Shown here piece by piece: positions 45,421 through 54,470 of a stretch of 64,000 bases of DNA. How positions within the stretch are numbered: position 1 is the stretch's first letter; every line of letters starts with the position of its first letter. Origin of the DNA: Ferrovibrio sp046297595 (GTDB lineage: Bacteria; Pseudomonadota; Alphaproteobacteria; Ferrovibrionales; Ferrovibrionaceae); assembly GCF_046297595.1 (NCBI RefSeq), contig NZ_JBKBHT010000008.1, positions 86,921 to 150,920 on the forward strand, given 5' to 3'. The notes below the pieces were generated by a model. The model worked only from the letters and a program-made list of their open reading frames with translations. It made no database searches and was not told where the DNA came from. The position numbers were made by a program, and so were the translations under genes.

Positions 45421-45999
45421 TCAGCGCGGCGGCGCCGGCACCGGCGTGCCGGGCACATTGCAGGTGATGATGCGCACGATCCGGCCATCGACATCCTGCA
45501 GCGGCAGCACGATGCGGTCCCAGCTGTTGATGGTGATCTCCATCGGCATCTCGTGCCAGCTGTAGACCGGCTCGGGCCGCCGCAGCATGGCGCGATAGAT
45601 GGCCAGATAGAAATTACTGGCCAGCGAACCGGTCACCATTTCCGAGGTGCGTTTGCCGGTCATGTCGAAACCGGCGATGCGGGCCACCTCGGTGCCATAG
45701 AGGCGGTAGCGGTAATCCGCGCCATCGTCCAGCACGTCGAGCAGCAGGACGTAGCCCAGCACCGGCCGCAGGTCGAAGGGATCGACATGCTCGGGCCGCA
45801 CGCTGCCATGGCGCTCGCGCAGGGCGTGCCAGTGGCGCAGCAGGAAGGGAATCTGCTGCGTCGGCAGTTCCTCGGGCACCGGATTCCAGCGCACCACCGG
45901 CTGGCGCAGGCCGAGCGCGATAAACGGCGCGGCCAGCTTCGCCTGGTTGCCGGCCAGAAGCTCGTCGCGCATCGCATCGATAGTCGCCAGGTCGATCAC
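45421..45999 (-). CDS. PAS_5-type domain protein
   Basis: 192 residues matching the alphaproteobacterial PAS_5 (PF07310) group: PEELPTQQIPFLLRHWHALR, RPVLGYVLLLDVLDDGADYRYRLYGTEVA, then FDMTGKRTSEM. There is no output domain, so it may be a small sensory protein or regulatory partner of unknown role. It ends upstream of the puuD promoter on the same strand, with a 135-base gap to puuD. Confidence 0.78.
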   Translation of the reverse strand: MIDLATIDAMRDELLAGNQAKLAAPFIALGLRQPVVRWNPVPEELPTQQIPFLLRHWHALRERHGSVRPEHVDPFDLRPVLGYVLLLDVLDDGADYRYRLYGTEVARIAGFDMTGKRTSEMVTGSLASNFYLAIYRAMLRRPEPVYSWHEMPMEITINSWDRIVLPLQDVDGRIVRIITCNVPGTPVPAPPR

Positions 46000-46058
46000 A
46001 AAAGTTCCTCTCGTAGCACGATGAGCTTGGCGATGTTGTCGCGGGACCGCAAGGGCGG

Positions 46059-46658
46059 TCAGTTCAACCGGCGTGGAGGTGTCGGCGCCAGTTGTGCCAG
46101 CATGGCGCGCACGCCGTCGAGATGCGGGTTGAGGCCGAGGGCGGCGGCGAAGGCTTCGGTGGCGACCGTCACCTCGCCCTGGCGCAGGCAGATCTGGGCG
46201 AATCCGCAGATGGCGCCGAAATGGCGCGGTTCCAGTTCCAGGGTGCGATGGATATCGGCGATGCTGGCATCGTCCTGCTGCGCCAGGAAATGCAGGGTGG
46301 CGCGCTTGTTCCAGGTTTCGGCCCAGTCGGGTGCATCCCGCACCAGGGCATCGAGTATCGTCGCTCCCTCGGCCAGGCGTCGGCGGGCGATGGCCGAGAT
46401 GGCGCGCTGCATGCGGGCCTCCAGTGCCGGATCGTCGTGGCCGGTCCAGATCGCCCAGATCTCGTCCTCGATCTCATGCACCGGACGCGGCGGCGGCACG
46501 GCCTGCAAAGCCGCGAACAGCGCCGACAGGCGGCCATGGCGCAACAGGGTCGCCGGCGCCGGCGGGCGCAGGATCAGCTTCAGCGTCTCGGCGACCAGTT
46601 GAAGCATGGCGGGTGCAGCATGGCGGTAATTTTTCCGTGTCCGGCTGGTCGGCTTCAT
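46059..46658 (-). CDS. Tetratricopeptide repeat protein
   Basis: About 199 residues with two to three degenerate TPR-like helix pairs: ATILDALVRDAPDWAETWNKRATLHFLAQ, then DDASIADIHRTLELEPRHFGAICGFAQICLRQGE, then VATEAFAAALGLNPHLDG. The N-terminal part is hydrophobic (MLQLVAETLKLIL) and basic. Starts at 46658 and 46607 (and GTG 46673) are all possible and no Shine-Dalgarno decides. It resembles a widespread alphaproteobacterial TPR family of unknown role and may be a membrane-proximal scaffold. Divergent from the histidine phosphatase gene. Confidence 0.7.
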   Translation of the reverse strand: MKPTSRTRKNYRHAAPAMLQLVAETLKLILRPPAPATLLRHGRLSALFAALQAVPPPRPVHEIEDEIWAIWTGHDDPALEARMQRAISAIARRRLAEGATILDALVRDAPDWAETWNKRATLHFLAQQDDASIADIHRTLELEPRHFGAICGFAQICLRQGEVTVATEAFAAALGLNPHLDGVRAMLAQLAPTPPRRLN

Positions 46659-46702
46659 GGGCCGAGCTATCACTTAGTCCGCTGTTACCGGAGGACGAGG
46701 GC

Positions 46703-47272
46703 ATGCGGGCTGCTTTCCATATTGTCGCCATTCTGTTGCTGGCCTGTGTCGCATCGCCGGCACGGGCAAACGATACAGGGGCCAGCGAGGATATGTGGCA
46801 GGCCCTGCGCGAGGGCCGGGCGGTTTTGGTGATGCGCCATGCCCTGGCGCCGGGCACCGGCGATCCGCCCGGTTTCCGGGTGGAGGATTGCGCCACCCAG
46901 CGCAACCTCTCGGCGGAGGGTCGCGCCCAGGCGCAACGCGCCGGTGCAGCCCTGCGCGCCAACGGCATAACCGCGGCCGTGGTGAAAAGCAGCGCCTGGT
47001 GCCGCGCGCGCGACACGGCCGCCGGACTGGGTCTCGGACCGGTGGAGACCGAGCCGGCGCTGAATTCCTTCTTCGGCGATTCCAGCCGCGCGCCGGCCCA
47101 GATGGCGGCGCTGCGCAACGCGATCGCCGCTTTGCCACGCGACAGGCCGGCAGTGCTGGTGACGCATCAGGTGGTGATCACCGCGCTCAGCAGCGTTTAT
47201 CCGCAGAGCGGCGAGATGGTGGTGCTGGCGCGCGACGGGCTGGCCGTGCTGGGGCGCATTCCGGTGCCCTGA
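46703..47272 (+). CDS. Secreted histidine phosphatase
   Basis: 189 residues with a signal peptide (FHIVAILLLACVASPARAND). Phosphohistidine motif MRHALAPG takes the place of the classical RHG, with WCRARDTAAGL as the second Arg site and a late catalytic His in PAVLVTHQVVITAL. Periplasmic phosphomonoesterase-type activity is likely; substrate unknown. The GAGGACGAGG Shine-Dalgarno fixes the start. Confidence 0.83.
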   Translation: MRAAFHIVAILLLACVASPARANDTGASEDMWQALREGRAVLVMRHALAPGTGDPPGFRVEDCATQRNLSAEGRAQAQRAGAALRANGITAAVVKSSAWCRARDTAAGLGLGPVETEPALNSFFGDSSRAPAQMAALRNAIAALPRDRPAVLVTHQVVITALSSVYPQSGEMVVLARDGLAVLGRIPVP

Positions 47273-47283
47273 CTTTATTCGGC

Positions 47284-48042
47284 CTACTCGTAGTGTTCGA
47301 TGGTCAGTGTGACGTGGTCGGCGACGAAGCGCGCGCGCACGAATTCCACCGGCTTGCCCTGCGGATCGACATTGACGGTTTCGGTCACCAGAATCGGGCG
47401 GGTGCGCGGCAGGTCGGCCAGCCGCGCGTCGCCGGCACTGATCAGCTTGGCCGAAACGCGCGTGCTGCGGCGACGGTAATCGTTCACGCCCACGGCCTTC
47501 AGCGCCGCCGTGATCGTGCCTTCGCGGGCGAAATGCTCGGGCATGTCGGGAAAGCGGCCGACGGGGAAATAATGGCTGCTGACGCCGACCGGCTTGCCGT
47601 CGGCCTTGTTCAGCGTCTCGATCTGCCATAGCGGCGCGCCGGTGGGCATGCCCAGCGCGCGGGCGATATCGGCCGGCGCGGCCACCTGCTCGGCGAAGAT
47701 CATCTCGCGGGTCGGCTTCTTCTGCATGGTCTGCAGGTTTTCGGTGAAGCGCGTGCGCGAGCCCAGCATGTATTCGAAACTGTCTTCCGCCACGAACATG
47801 CCGCGGCCCTGCTCGATACTGACCAGACCGGTTTCGGCCAGGCGGTTCATCGCCTGGCGCACGGTGTGGCGGTTCACGCCGAAGCTCTGCGCCAGCTGCT
47901 TCTCGGTCGGCAGCTGCTCGCCCGGTTTGTAGTCACTGCGGCGGATCGCCTGCTCCATGGCGGCCGCGATCTGGCGCCAGACCGCCATGCCGCTGCCGCG
48001 TTCGATATGGCCGGATTCCATGGTCCCTGCGGGTGTCGTCAT
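47284..48042 (-). CDS. phnF: Phosphonate regulator PhnF (GntR/HutC type)
   Basis: 252 residues. The winged helix (about 20-85) reads VWRQIAAAMEQAIRRSDYKPGEQLPTEKQLAQSFGVNRHTVRQAMNRLAE, and a UTRA ligand domain follows. HutC-type regulators beside phnG are PhnF, which represses phosphonate uptake and C-P lyase genes. ATG 48042 is chosen because GGGAGAAG precedes it; an upstream TTG would add five residues. It is divergent from phnG, with the palindrome GTCTAGAC between. Confidence 0.9.
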   Translation of the reverse strand: MTTPAGTMESGHIERGSGMAVWRQIAAAMEQAIRRSDYKPGEQLPTEKQLAQSFGVNRHTVRQAMNRLAETGLVSIEQGRGMFVAEDSFEYMLGSRTRFTENLQTMQKKPTREMIFAEQVAAPADIARALGMPTGAPLWQIETLNKADGKPVGVSSHYFPVGRFPDMPEHFAREGTITAALKAVGVNDYRRRSTRVSAKLISAGDARLADLPRTRPILVTETVNVDPQGKPVEFVRARFVADHVTLTIEHYE

Positions 48043-48089
48043 AAAAGCTTCTCCCAAACGTGGCTTGATGGAGCCGCTTCGGCGGTGTA

Positions 48090-48118
48090 GATATATAGAT
48101 GTCTAGACGAATTTAGAC
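48090..48118. promoter_or_regulatory. Candidate PhnF operator
   Basis: The palindrome GTCTAGAC (48101-48108) in AT-rich flanks, with a further TTAGAC at about 48112-48117, lies between phnF and phnG. It resembles known PhnF/HutC sites with a TATAGAC-like core. Confidence 0.55.
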
Positions 48119-48137
48119 CCTTGCGCAAGAGGTCCAG

Positions 48138-48617
48138 ATGAACCCCCAGCCAGCCGCCACGCCAGAGACCCCCGAGCAGGCCGCACGCCGCCGCCGCCTC
48201 AGCCTGCTGGCGCGGACAGGGCGCGAAACTCTGGAAGCCGCCTGGAACCGGCTGGAGCCCAAGCCGGCCTTCCGCCGCCTCAAGCAGCCCGAGACCGGTC
48301 TGGTGATGGTGCGGGCACGCGCGGGCGGCAACGGCCAGCGCTTCAATATGGGCGAGATGACGGTGACGCGCTGCGTGGTGGCGCTGGAAGAAGGCGGTCT
48401 GATGGGTGTGGGCTATGTCGCCGGGCGCGACAAGCGCCGCGCCGAACTGGCCGCCCTGTTCGATGCCCTGGCCCAGCAGCCCCGGCATGCCGCGATGATC
48501 GAGGCCGAATTGCTGGTGCCCACGCAGGACGACATGACCGCGGCGCGTCAGGCCCGCGCGGCCAAGGTGGCGGCCACCAAGGTCGATTTCTTCACGCTGG
48601 TGCGCGGCGAGGACTGA
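48138..48617 (+). CDS. phnG: C-P lyase subunit PhnG
   Basis: 159-residue subunit of the PhnGHIJ core complex, which with ATP forms methylphosphonate ribosyl triphosphate. Family stretches: RRRRLSLLARTGRETLEAAW, KQPETGLVMVRARAGGNGQRFNMGEMTVTRCVV, and the end GYVAGRDKRRAELAALFDAL. First gene of the operon after phnF; phnH follows after 3 bases. Confidence 0.96.
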   Translation: MNPQPAATPETPEQAARRRRLSLLARTGRETLEAAWNRLEPKPAFRRLKQPETGLVMVRARAGGNGQRFNMGEMTVTRCVVALEEGGLMGVGYVAGRDKRRAELAALFDALAQQPRHAAMIEAELLVPTQDDMTAARQARAAKVAATKVDFFTLVRGED

Positions 48618-48620
48618 GAC

Positions 48621-49232
48621 ATGAGCATGCAGACAGCTATCACCACGCCCGCCGCCGGTTTCCATGATCCGGTACAGCAGAGCCAGCAGGCGTTCCGCAT
48701 CCTGCTGGATGCCATGGCGCGGCCCGGCCGCGTGATGGACCAGGCATTCGATTGCGGCCATCCCGAAGGCCTGGCCCCGGTACTGGCCGCCGGCCTGCTC
48801 ACGCTGGCCGATCTCGACACGCCGGTGTGGCTGGGCGCGGGCTTCGATACACCGGCGATGCGCGACTGGCTGCGCTTCCATACCGGCGCGCCGCTGGCGA
48901 TGAAGGTCGATCATGCGGCGCTGGTTCTGCTGGATGCTGCAACCGTGCCGAATCTGGAGAGTTTCAGCCTCGGCACCGACGAGGCGCCCGAGCGCGGCGC
49001 CACGCTGCTGGTGCAGGTGCCGTCGCTGGACGGCGCCGCCGCCATGACCTGGCGCGGACCGGGAATCAAGGACAGCGTGACGATGCCACTCTGCGGGCTG
49101 GGTGCGGCTGTGTGGCGCCAGCGCGCGCAGCTTTCTGCGGTGTTCCCGCGCGGGCTCGACATGTATCTCGGCTGCGGCCGGCAGGTGATCGGTCTGCCAC
49201 GCAGCACGACTATTTCGCTGACGGAGGCCTGA
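48621..49232 (+). CDS. phnH: C-P lyase subunit PhnH
   Basis: 203-residue core-complex subunit with a PLP-transferase-like fold that lacks the cofactor site. Motifs: GFHDPVQQSQQAFRILLDAMARPGR at the N-terminus, a distinctive PhnH signature, and RGPGIKDSVTMPLCGLG plus FPRGLDMYLGCGRQVIGLPRST at the C-terminus. phnI follows after 2 bases. Confidence 0.96.
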   Translation: MSMQTAITTPAAGFHDPVQQSQQAFRILLDAMARPGRVMDQAFDCGHPEGLAPVLAAGLLTLADLDTPVWLGAGFDTPAMRDWLRFHTGAPLAMKVDHAALVLLDAATVPNLESFSLGTDEAPERGATLLVQVPSLDGAAAMTWRGPGIKDSVTMPLCGLGAAVWRQRAQLSAVFPRGLDMYLGCGRQVIGLPRSTTISLTEA

Positions 49233-49234
49233 TC

Positions 49235-50347
49235 ATGTATGTGGCCGTGAAGGGCGGCGAAACCGCCATCGGCAATGCCCATGCGCTGCTGGCGGAAGAT
49301 CGCCGCGGCGATACCGCCGTGCCGGAACTGAGCGTGGACCAGGTGCGCGAGCAGCTTTCCCTCGGCGTCGACCGCGTGATGACCGAGGGCTCGGTCTACG
49401 ATCCCGAACTGGCGGCGCTGGCGCTGAAACAGGCGCGCGGCGACCAGGTGGAGGCGATCTTCCTGCTGCGCGCCTATCGCACGACCTTGCCGCGCCTGGC
49501 CGTCTCAAAACCGATCGACACCGCGAAGATGCAGGTCTCGCGCCGCATCTCCTCCTGCTTCAAGGATGTGCCGGGCGGACAGCTTCTGGGACCTACCTTC
49601 GACTACACCCATCGCCTGCTGGATTTCAGCCTGCTCGCCGGCGGCGAGGCGCCGGAGACAGAAGCGCGCGGCGAACTGGCCGCCGACATGCCGCAGGTGG
49701 TCGATCTGCTGAATGCCGAAGGGCTGATCGAGCAGGAAACGCCCGATGCCGAGGATGCCCCGGTGGGCGACCTGACGCGCGAGCCGCTGATGTTCCCGGC
49801 CGGCCGCGATGTGCGACTGCAGAATCTGGCTCGCGCCGACGAGGGCTATCTACTGGCGCTTGGCTATTCGACCCAGCGCGGCTATGCCAAGTCGCATCCC
49901 TTCGTGGGCGAAATACGCTCGGGCGAGGTGGAGGTGGAAATCGAGATTCCGGAACTGGGGCTGACCGTCGACATCGCCGATATCACGGTGACGGAATGCC
50001 AGATGATCAATCAGTTCAAGGGTTCAAAAAGCGAGAAGCCGAAATTCACCCGCGGCTATGGCCTGGCTTTCGGTTATGCCGAACGCAAGGCGATGGCGAT
50101 GGCGCTGGTCGACCGCAGCCTGCGCGCGGAAGAACTCGGCGAGGACCTGACCGCGCCGGCGCAGGATGCCGAATTCGTGCTCTATCACGCCGATAACGTG
50201 GAGGCTTCGGGCTTCGTGCAGCATCTGAAACTGCCGCACCATGTGGATTTCCAGTCGGAGCTGACGCTGGTGCGCATGATGCGGGCCGAAATCGACGCCG
50301 CCGAAGCCGGCGCGCCGCAAGCCGCATTCGAGGAGGCCGCGCAATGA
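49235..50347 (+). CDS. phnI: C-P lyase subunit PhnI
   Basis: 370 residues. PhnI attaches the ribose triphosphate to the phosphonate using ATP and releases adenine. The start at 49235 (MYVAVKGGETAIGNAHALLA) is the invariant family N-terminus. YDPELAALALKQARGDQVEAIFLLRAYRTTLPRL and FCQ-region equivalents (DITVTECQMINQFKGSKSEKPKFTRGYGLAFGYAERKAM) are highly conserved. It overlaps phnJ by 4 bases (ATGA). Confidence 0.97.
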   Translation: MYVAVKGGETAIGNAHALLAEDRRGDTAVPELSVDQVREQLSLGVDRVMTEGSVYDPELAALALKQARGDQVEAIFLLRAYRTTLPRLAVSKPIDTAKMQVSRRISSCFKDVPGGQLLGPTFDYTHRLLDFSLLAGGEAPETEARGELAADMPQVVDLLNAEGLIEQETPDAEDAPVGDLTREPLMFPAGRDVRLQNLARADEGYLLALGYSTQRGYAKSHPFVGEIRSGEVEVEIEIPELGLTVDIADITVTECQMINQFKGSKSEKPKFTRGYGLAFGYAERKAMAMALVDRSLRAEELGEDLTAPAQDAEFVLYHADNVEASGFVQHLKLPHHVDFQSELTLVRMMRAEIDAAEAGAPQAAFEEAAQ

Positions 50348-51261
50348 CGCTGCAGCAGGACTACGCCGCGAGCGCGGCGCAGGCGCCGCTGGAGGGCTAC
50401 AACTTCGCCTTCCTCGACGAGCAGACCAAGCGCATGATCCGCCGCGCCATCCTGAAAGCCGTGGCGATCCCGGGCTACCAGGTGCCGTTCGGCAGCCGCG
50501 AGATGCCGCTGCCCTATGGCTGGGGCACCGGCGGCATGCAGGTGACGGCGGCGATGATCGGCGGCAACGACGTGCTGAAGGTGATCGACCAGGGGGCAGA
50601 CGACACCACCAATGCCGTGTCGATCCGTCGCTTCTTCGTGCGCATGACCAATGTGGCCACCACCGAGAAGACGCGTGAGGCGACCCTGATCCAGACACGC
50701 CACCGCGTGCCGGAAACGCCTTTGCATGAAGGCCAGATCCTGGTCTACCAGGTGCCGATCCCCGAGCCGCTGCGCTGGCTGGAGCCGCGCGAGACCGAAA
50801 CGCGCAAGATGCATGCCCTGTCGGAATATGGCGTGATGCATGTGAAGCTGTATGAGGATATCTCGCAGCACGGCCATATCTCGACCACCTACGATTATCC
50901 GGTGCTGGTGAATGGCCGCTACATGATGCGCTGCTCGCCGATTCCAAAATTCGATACGCCCAAGCTGCACATGAATGCCGCCCTGCAGCTGTTCGGCGCC
51001 GGCCGCGAGAAGCGCATCTATGCCGTACCGCCCTATACCGAGGTCAGGCCGCTGGATTTCGACGACCATCCCTTCGAGGTCGAGCGCTGGCCCGAGGCCT
51101 GCGCGCTCTGTGGGTCGCATGACAGTTTCCTCGACGAGGTGATCCTGGATGACAAAGGCGGGCGCATGTTCGTCTGTTCGGATACCGATTATTGCGGCGA
51201 GCGCCAGGCAGCCGGCCATCGCGGCCATATGGCCGCGCCCTACAAGGAGGCCGCGGAATGA
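50344..51261 (+). CDS. phnJ: C-P lyase catalytic subunit PhnJ (radical SAM)
   Basis: 305 residues. PhnJ cleaves the carbon-phosphorus bond with an S-adenosylmethionine-derived radical. The four cysteines Cys253, Cys256, Cys278 and Cys284 (CALCGSHDSFLDE, FVCSDTDYCGE) have the 3-22-6 spacing of E. coli C241/C244/C266/C272, so cluster and catalytic thiol are intact. N-terminus YNFAFLDEQTKRMIRRAILKA is typical. Overlaps phnK by 4 bases. Confidence 0.98.
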   Translation: MTLQQDYAASAAQAPLEGYNFAFLDEQTKRMIRRAILKAVAIPGYQVPFGSREMPLPYGWGTGGMQVTAAMIGGNDVLKVIDQGADDTTNAVSIRRFFVRMTNVATTEKTREATLIQTRHRVPETPLHEGQILVYQVPIPEPLRWLEPRETETRKMHALSEYGVMHVKLYEDISQHGHISTTYDYPVLVNGRYMMRCSPIPKFDTPKLHMNAALQLFGAGREKRIYAVPPYTEVRPLDFDDHPFEVERWPEACALCGSHDSFLDEVILDDKGGRMFVCSDTDYCGERQAAGHRGHMAAPYKEAAE

Positions 51262-52049
51262 CCGGGCCGCAGATCACCGAGATGCCGCTGCTCAGCATCG
51301 AAGGCCTGAACAAGAGCTTCGGCCGCCAGGCGGCCTGCCGCGATGTGAATTTTGAACTCTGGCCGGGCGAGGTGCTGGGCATCGTGGGCGAGTCCGGCTC
51401 GGGCAAGTCGACGCTGCTGAATGCCATCGCCGGGCGCGTGAGTATCGATTCCGGCAAGGTGCTGTATCGCACCGCCGCCGACCAGATCGTCGATCTGGCC
51501 GCTGCGCCGGAATCCCAGCGGCGCCAGCTGATGCGCACCGAATGGGGTTTTGTGCAGCAGCATGCCCGCGACGGCCTGCGCATGGATTTCTCGGCCGGCG
51601 CCAATATCGGCGAGCGCCTGATGGCCCTGGGCCAGAAGCATTACGGCTCTCTGCGCGAAACCGCGCTGGACTGGATGCAGGCGGTGGAAATCCCGCCCGA
51701 GCGCGTCGACGACCTGCCGCGCACCTTTTCCGGCGGCATGCAGCAGCGACTGCAGATCGCCCGCAACCTGGTGACGCGGCCGCGCATCGTGCTGATGGAC
51801 GAGCCGACCGGCGGCCTGGATGTCTCGGTACAGGCCCGCCTGCTCGATCTGCTGCGCCGTCTGGTGCAGGAATACAATGTGGCGGTGATCGTGGTGACCC
51901 ACGATCTGGGCGTCGCCCGCCTGCTGGCCCATCGCCTGATGGTGATGCGGCGCGGCCAGGTGGTGGAAGCCGGCCTGACCGACCAGTTGCTCGATGATCC
52001 GCAGCATGCCTATACGCAGCTGCTGGTTTCCTCCGTGCTGAGCGTGTGA
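51258..52049 (+). CDS. phnK: C-P lyase ABC-type protein PhnK
   Basis: 263 residues. ABC ATPase without a membrane partner; PhnK docks on the PhnGHIJ core. Walker A GESGSGKST, signature FSGGMQQRLQ, Walker B VLMDEPTGGLD, switch His in VTHDLG. Weaknesses in transporter-type context and its position between phnJ and phnL mark it as PhnK rather than an importer ATPase. The ATG at 51258 overlaps the phnJ stop. Confidence 0.96.
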   Translation: MTGPQITEMPLLSIEGLNKSFGRQAACRDVNFELWPGEVLGIVGESGSGKSTLLNAIAGRVSIDSGKVLYRTAADQIVDLAAAPESQRRQLMRTEWGFVQQHARDGLRMDFSAGANIGERLMALGQKHYGSLRETALDWMQAVEIPPERVDDLPRTFSGGMQQRLQIARNLVTRPRIVLMDEPTGGLDVSVQARLLDLLRRLVQEYNVAVIVVTHDLGVARLLAHRLMVMRRGQVVEAGLTDQLLDDPQHAYTQLLVSSVLSV

Positions 52050-52056
52050 GGCCGTC

Positions 52057-52752
52057 ATGGACATGATCCGCGTCGAAAACCTCGACAAGACCTTCACCCT
52101 GCATCTGCGCGGTGGCGTCGCCCTGCCGGTCCTTCGCGGCACGGACTTGACCGTTGCTGCCGGCGAATGCGTCACACTGCACGGCCCCTCGGGTGCCGGC
52201 AAATCCACCCTGCTGCGCTCGATCTACGGCAATTACCGGCCCCAGCAGGGCCGCATCCTGATCCGTCATGACGGCGAGCTGGTGGATATCGTCAGCGCCG
52301 CGCCGCGCATGGTGCTGGATATCCGCCGCCGCAGCCTGGGCTATGTGACGCAGTTCCTGCGCGTCATCCCGCGTGTCCCGACGCTGGATATCGTGGCCGA
52401 ACCGTTGCTGGCGCGCGGCGTGGCTGATGACAAGGCGCGCGAACGGGCCGCCGAACTGCTCACCCGCCTGCAGATCGCCGAGAAGATGTGGGGCCTGCCG
52501 CCTTCGACGTTTTCGGGCGGCGAGCAGCAGCGCATCAACATCGCCCGCGGCTTCTGCGCCGATTACCCGATCCTGCTGCTGGACGAGCCGACCGCCTCGC
52601 TGGACGAGCAGAATCGCAATATTGTCATAAACCTGATCGATGATGCCCGCCGGCGCGGCACCGCCATCGTCGCCATCGTGCACGATGCGGATACCCGCGC
52701 CGCCATCACCACCCGCCTGTTGCCGTTGCAAGCCCATGGAGTTGCGGCATGA
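52057..52752 (+). CDS. phnL: C-P lyase ABC-type protein PhnL
   Basis: 231 residues. Second ABC protein of the C-P lyase assembly, pairing with PhnK on the core complex. Walker A GPSGAGKST, signature FSGGEQQRIN, Walker B LLLDEPTASLD. MIRVENLDKTFTLHLRGG at the N-terminus is PhnL-like. Overlaps phnM by 4 bases. Confidence 0.96.
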   Translation: MDMIRVENLDKTFTLHLRGGVALPVLRGTDLTVAAGECVTLHGPSGAGKSTLLRSIYGNYRPQQGRILIRHDGELVDIVSAAPRMVLDIRRRSLGYVTQFLRVIPRVPTLDIVAEPLLARGVADDKARERAAELLTRLQIAEKMWGLPPSTFSGGEQQRINIARGFCADYPILLLDEPTASLDEQNRNIVINLIDDARRRGTAIVAIVHDADTRAAITTRLLPLQAHGVAA

Positions 52753-53897
52753 GTCCCGAACTGGTCATTACCAACGCGCGTATCGTCGGTCGCGATGCCG
52801 AAATTCCTGTCGGCAGCCTGCAGGTGCATGACGGCGTGATCGCCGATATCGATACCGGCCAGCTGCCGGTGGCCGGCGCCGTCGATTTCGGCGGCGATTA
52901 CCTGCTGCCCGGCCTGGTCGAACTGCATACCGACAACCTGGAAAAGCATTTCGCTCCGCGCCCCGGCGTGCGCTGGCCCGGCAGGCTGGCGGTGATCAGC
53001 CACGATGCCCAGATCGCCGCCGCCGGCATCACCACCGTGCTGGATGCCATCGCCGTGGGCGACGTGCGCGACGGTTCGGTGCGCATGGAAATCCTGCGCG
53101 ACATGATCGCCGCCATCGAGGCAAGCCAGAAGGATGGCATGCTGCGTGCCGAGCATCTGCTTCATCTGCGCTGCGAGGTGTCGTTCGGCTCGCTGATGGA
53201 CCTGATCGAGCCGATGTCGCATTTGAGCTGGCTCAAGCTGGTTTCGGTGATGGATCACACGCCAGGCCAGCGCCAGTTCGTCAAGCCCGAGAAGTATCGC
53301 GAATACTACCAGGGCAAGTTCGGCATGACCGACGAGCAGATGGATGCCTTCATGGCAACGCAGATCGCCGCCGCCCAGGCCCATGGCGCGAAGAACCGCC
53401 GCGCCCTGGTCGAGTTGTGCCGCGCGAAAGGTCTGCCGCTGGCCAGTCATGACGATGCCACGCCCGAGCATGTGGCCGAGGCGGCCGATGACGGCATGGT
53501 GGTGGCGGAATTCCCCACCACGTTTGAGGCGGCCGAACTGTCGCGGCAGCATGGCATGCATGTGATGATGGGCGGCCCCAATCTTGTGCGCGGCGGCTCG
53601 CATTCGGGCAACATCTCGGCGCGCAGCCTGGCCGAACGCGGCCATCTCGACATCATCTCGTCGGACTACGTGCCCAGCAGCATGATCCAGTCGGTCTTCC
53701 TGCTGCCCAAGCAGGTGCCGGGCATCGACCTGCCCAAGGCGGTGGCGATGGCGGCGACCAACCCGGCCGAATCGATCGGCCTGACCGACCGCGGCGTGAT
53801 CGAGCCGGGCAAACGCGCCGACCTGCTGCGCGTCAGCCTGATCGACGATACGCCGGTGGTGCGCGCGGTCTGGCGCGCCGGCCAGCGCGTGATGTAA
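52749..53897 (+). CDS. phnM: Alpha-D-ribose 1-methylphosphonate 5-triphosphate diphosphatase PhnM
   Basis: 382-residue amidohydrolase that removes pyrophosphate from the ribosyl triphosphate intermediate before PhnJ acts. Metal-site motifs: LPGLVELHTDNLEKHFAPRP, MDHTPGQRQF, SHDDATPEH and HSGNISA. The end VIEPGKRADLLRVSLID is typical of amidohydrolases. Overlaps phnL by 4 bases. Confidence 0.97.
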   Translation: MSPELVITNARIVGRDAEIPVGSLQVHDGVIADIDTGQLPVAGAVDFGGDYLLPGLVELHTDNLEKHFAPRPGVRWPGRLAVISHDAQIAAAGITTVLDAIAVGDVRDGSVRMEILRDMIAAIEASQKDGMLRAEHLLHLRCEVSFGSLMDLIEPMSHLSWLKLVSVMDHTPGQRQFVKPEKYREYYQGKFGMTDEQMDAFMATQIAAAQAHGAKNRRALVELCRAKGLPLASHDDATPEHVAEAADDGMVVAEFPTTFEAAELSRQHGMHVMMGGPNLVRGGSHSGNISARSLAERGHLDIISSDYVPSSMIQSVFLLPKQVPGIDLPKAVAMAATNPAESIGLTDRGVIEPGKRADLLRVSLIDDTPVVRAVWRAGQRVM

Positions 53898-53914
53898 TCT
53901 CAAGGGGTATCGCC

Positions 53915-54466
53915 ATGCAGATCGTCGATCAGATCATCACCCTGCTGCAAAAGGCCGGCGCCGAGCGCTACGGCATGGAAGCCGTCAGCCAGCTCGAGCA
54001 TGCTCTGCAATGCGCCATGCATGCCGAACGCATGGGCTCGACGCCGGAACTGATCACGGCCGCCCTGCTGCATGATATCGGCCATCTGGTCGGCGCGGGC
54101 GACGAGGGCCTGGCCGAACAGGGCGTCGATGCGCGCCACGAGGATGTCGCCGCCGAATGGCTGGGTCGCCATTTCCCCGATGCGGTGGTTGAGCCTGTGC
54201 GCCTGCATGTGGATGCCAAGCGTTATCTCTGCCAGGCCGAACCCACCTACTGGGCTGGCCTGTCGCCGGCATCGAAAACCAGCCTCGAGGTACAGGGTGG
54301 CATCTACAGCGAATCGCAAGCCGCCGGTTTCATGGCGCGGCCCTTTGCGGCCGATGCCGTGAACCTGCGCCGCTGGGACGATGCCGCCAAGTCGCCGCGT
54401 CTGAAGACGCCGGATCTGGCGCATTACCGTCCGATCATCGAAGCCGCCCTGAAGCCGGCCGCCTGA
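53915..54466 (+). CDS. PhnZ-like HD-domain oxygenase
   Basis: 183 residues of the phosphonate HD-oxygenase group. Compared with PhnZ as I recall it (Y24, E27, H34, H58/D59, H80, H104, D161), this protein has Tyr19, Glu22, His29, His53/Asp54, His75, His98 and Asp155. Spacings are identical for the first five and nearly so for the rest. That supports a mixed-valent diiron oxygenase acting on a hydroxyphosphonate, or a related specificity. Placed between phnM and phnN in the C-P lyase operon; no PhnY hydroxylase partner is here. Confidence 0.85.
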   Translation: MQIVDQIITLLQKAGAERYGMEAVSQLEHALQCAMHAERMGSTPELITAALLHDIGHLVGAGDEGLAEQGVDARHEDVAAEWLGRHFPDAVVEPVRLHVDAKRYLCQAEPTYWAGLSPASKTSLEVQGGIYSESQAAGFMARPFAADAVNLRRWDDAAKSPRLKTPDLAHYRPIIEAALKPAA

Positions 54467-54470
54467 CCGC

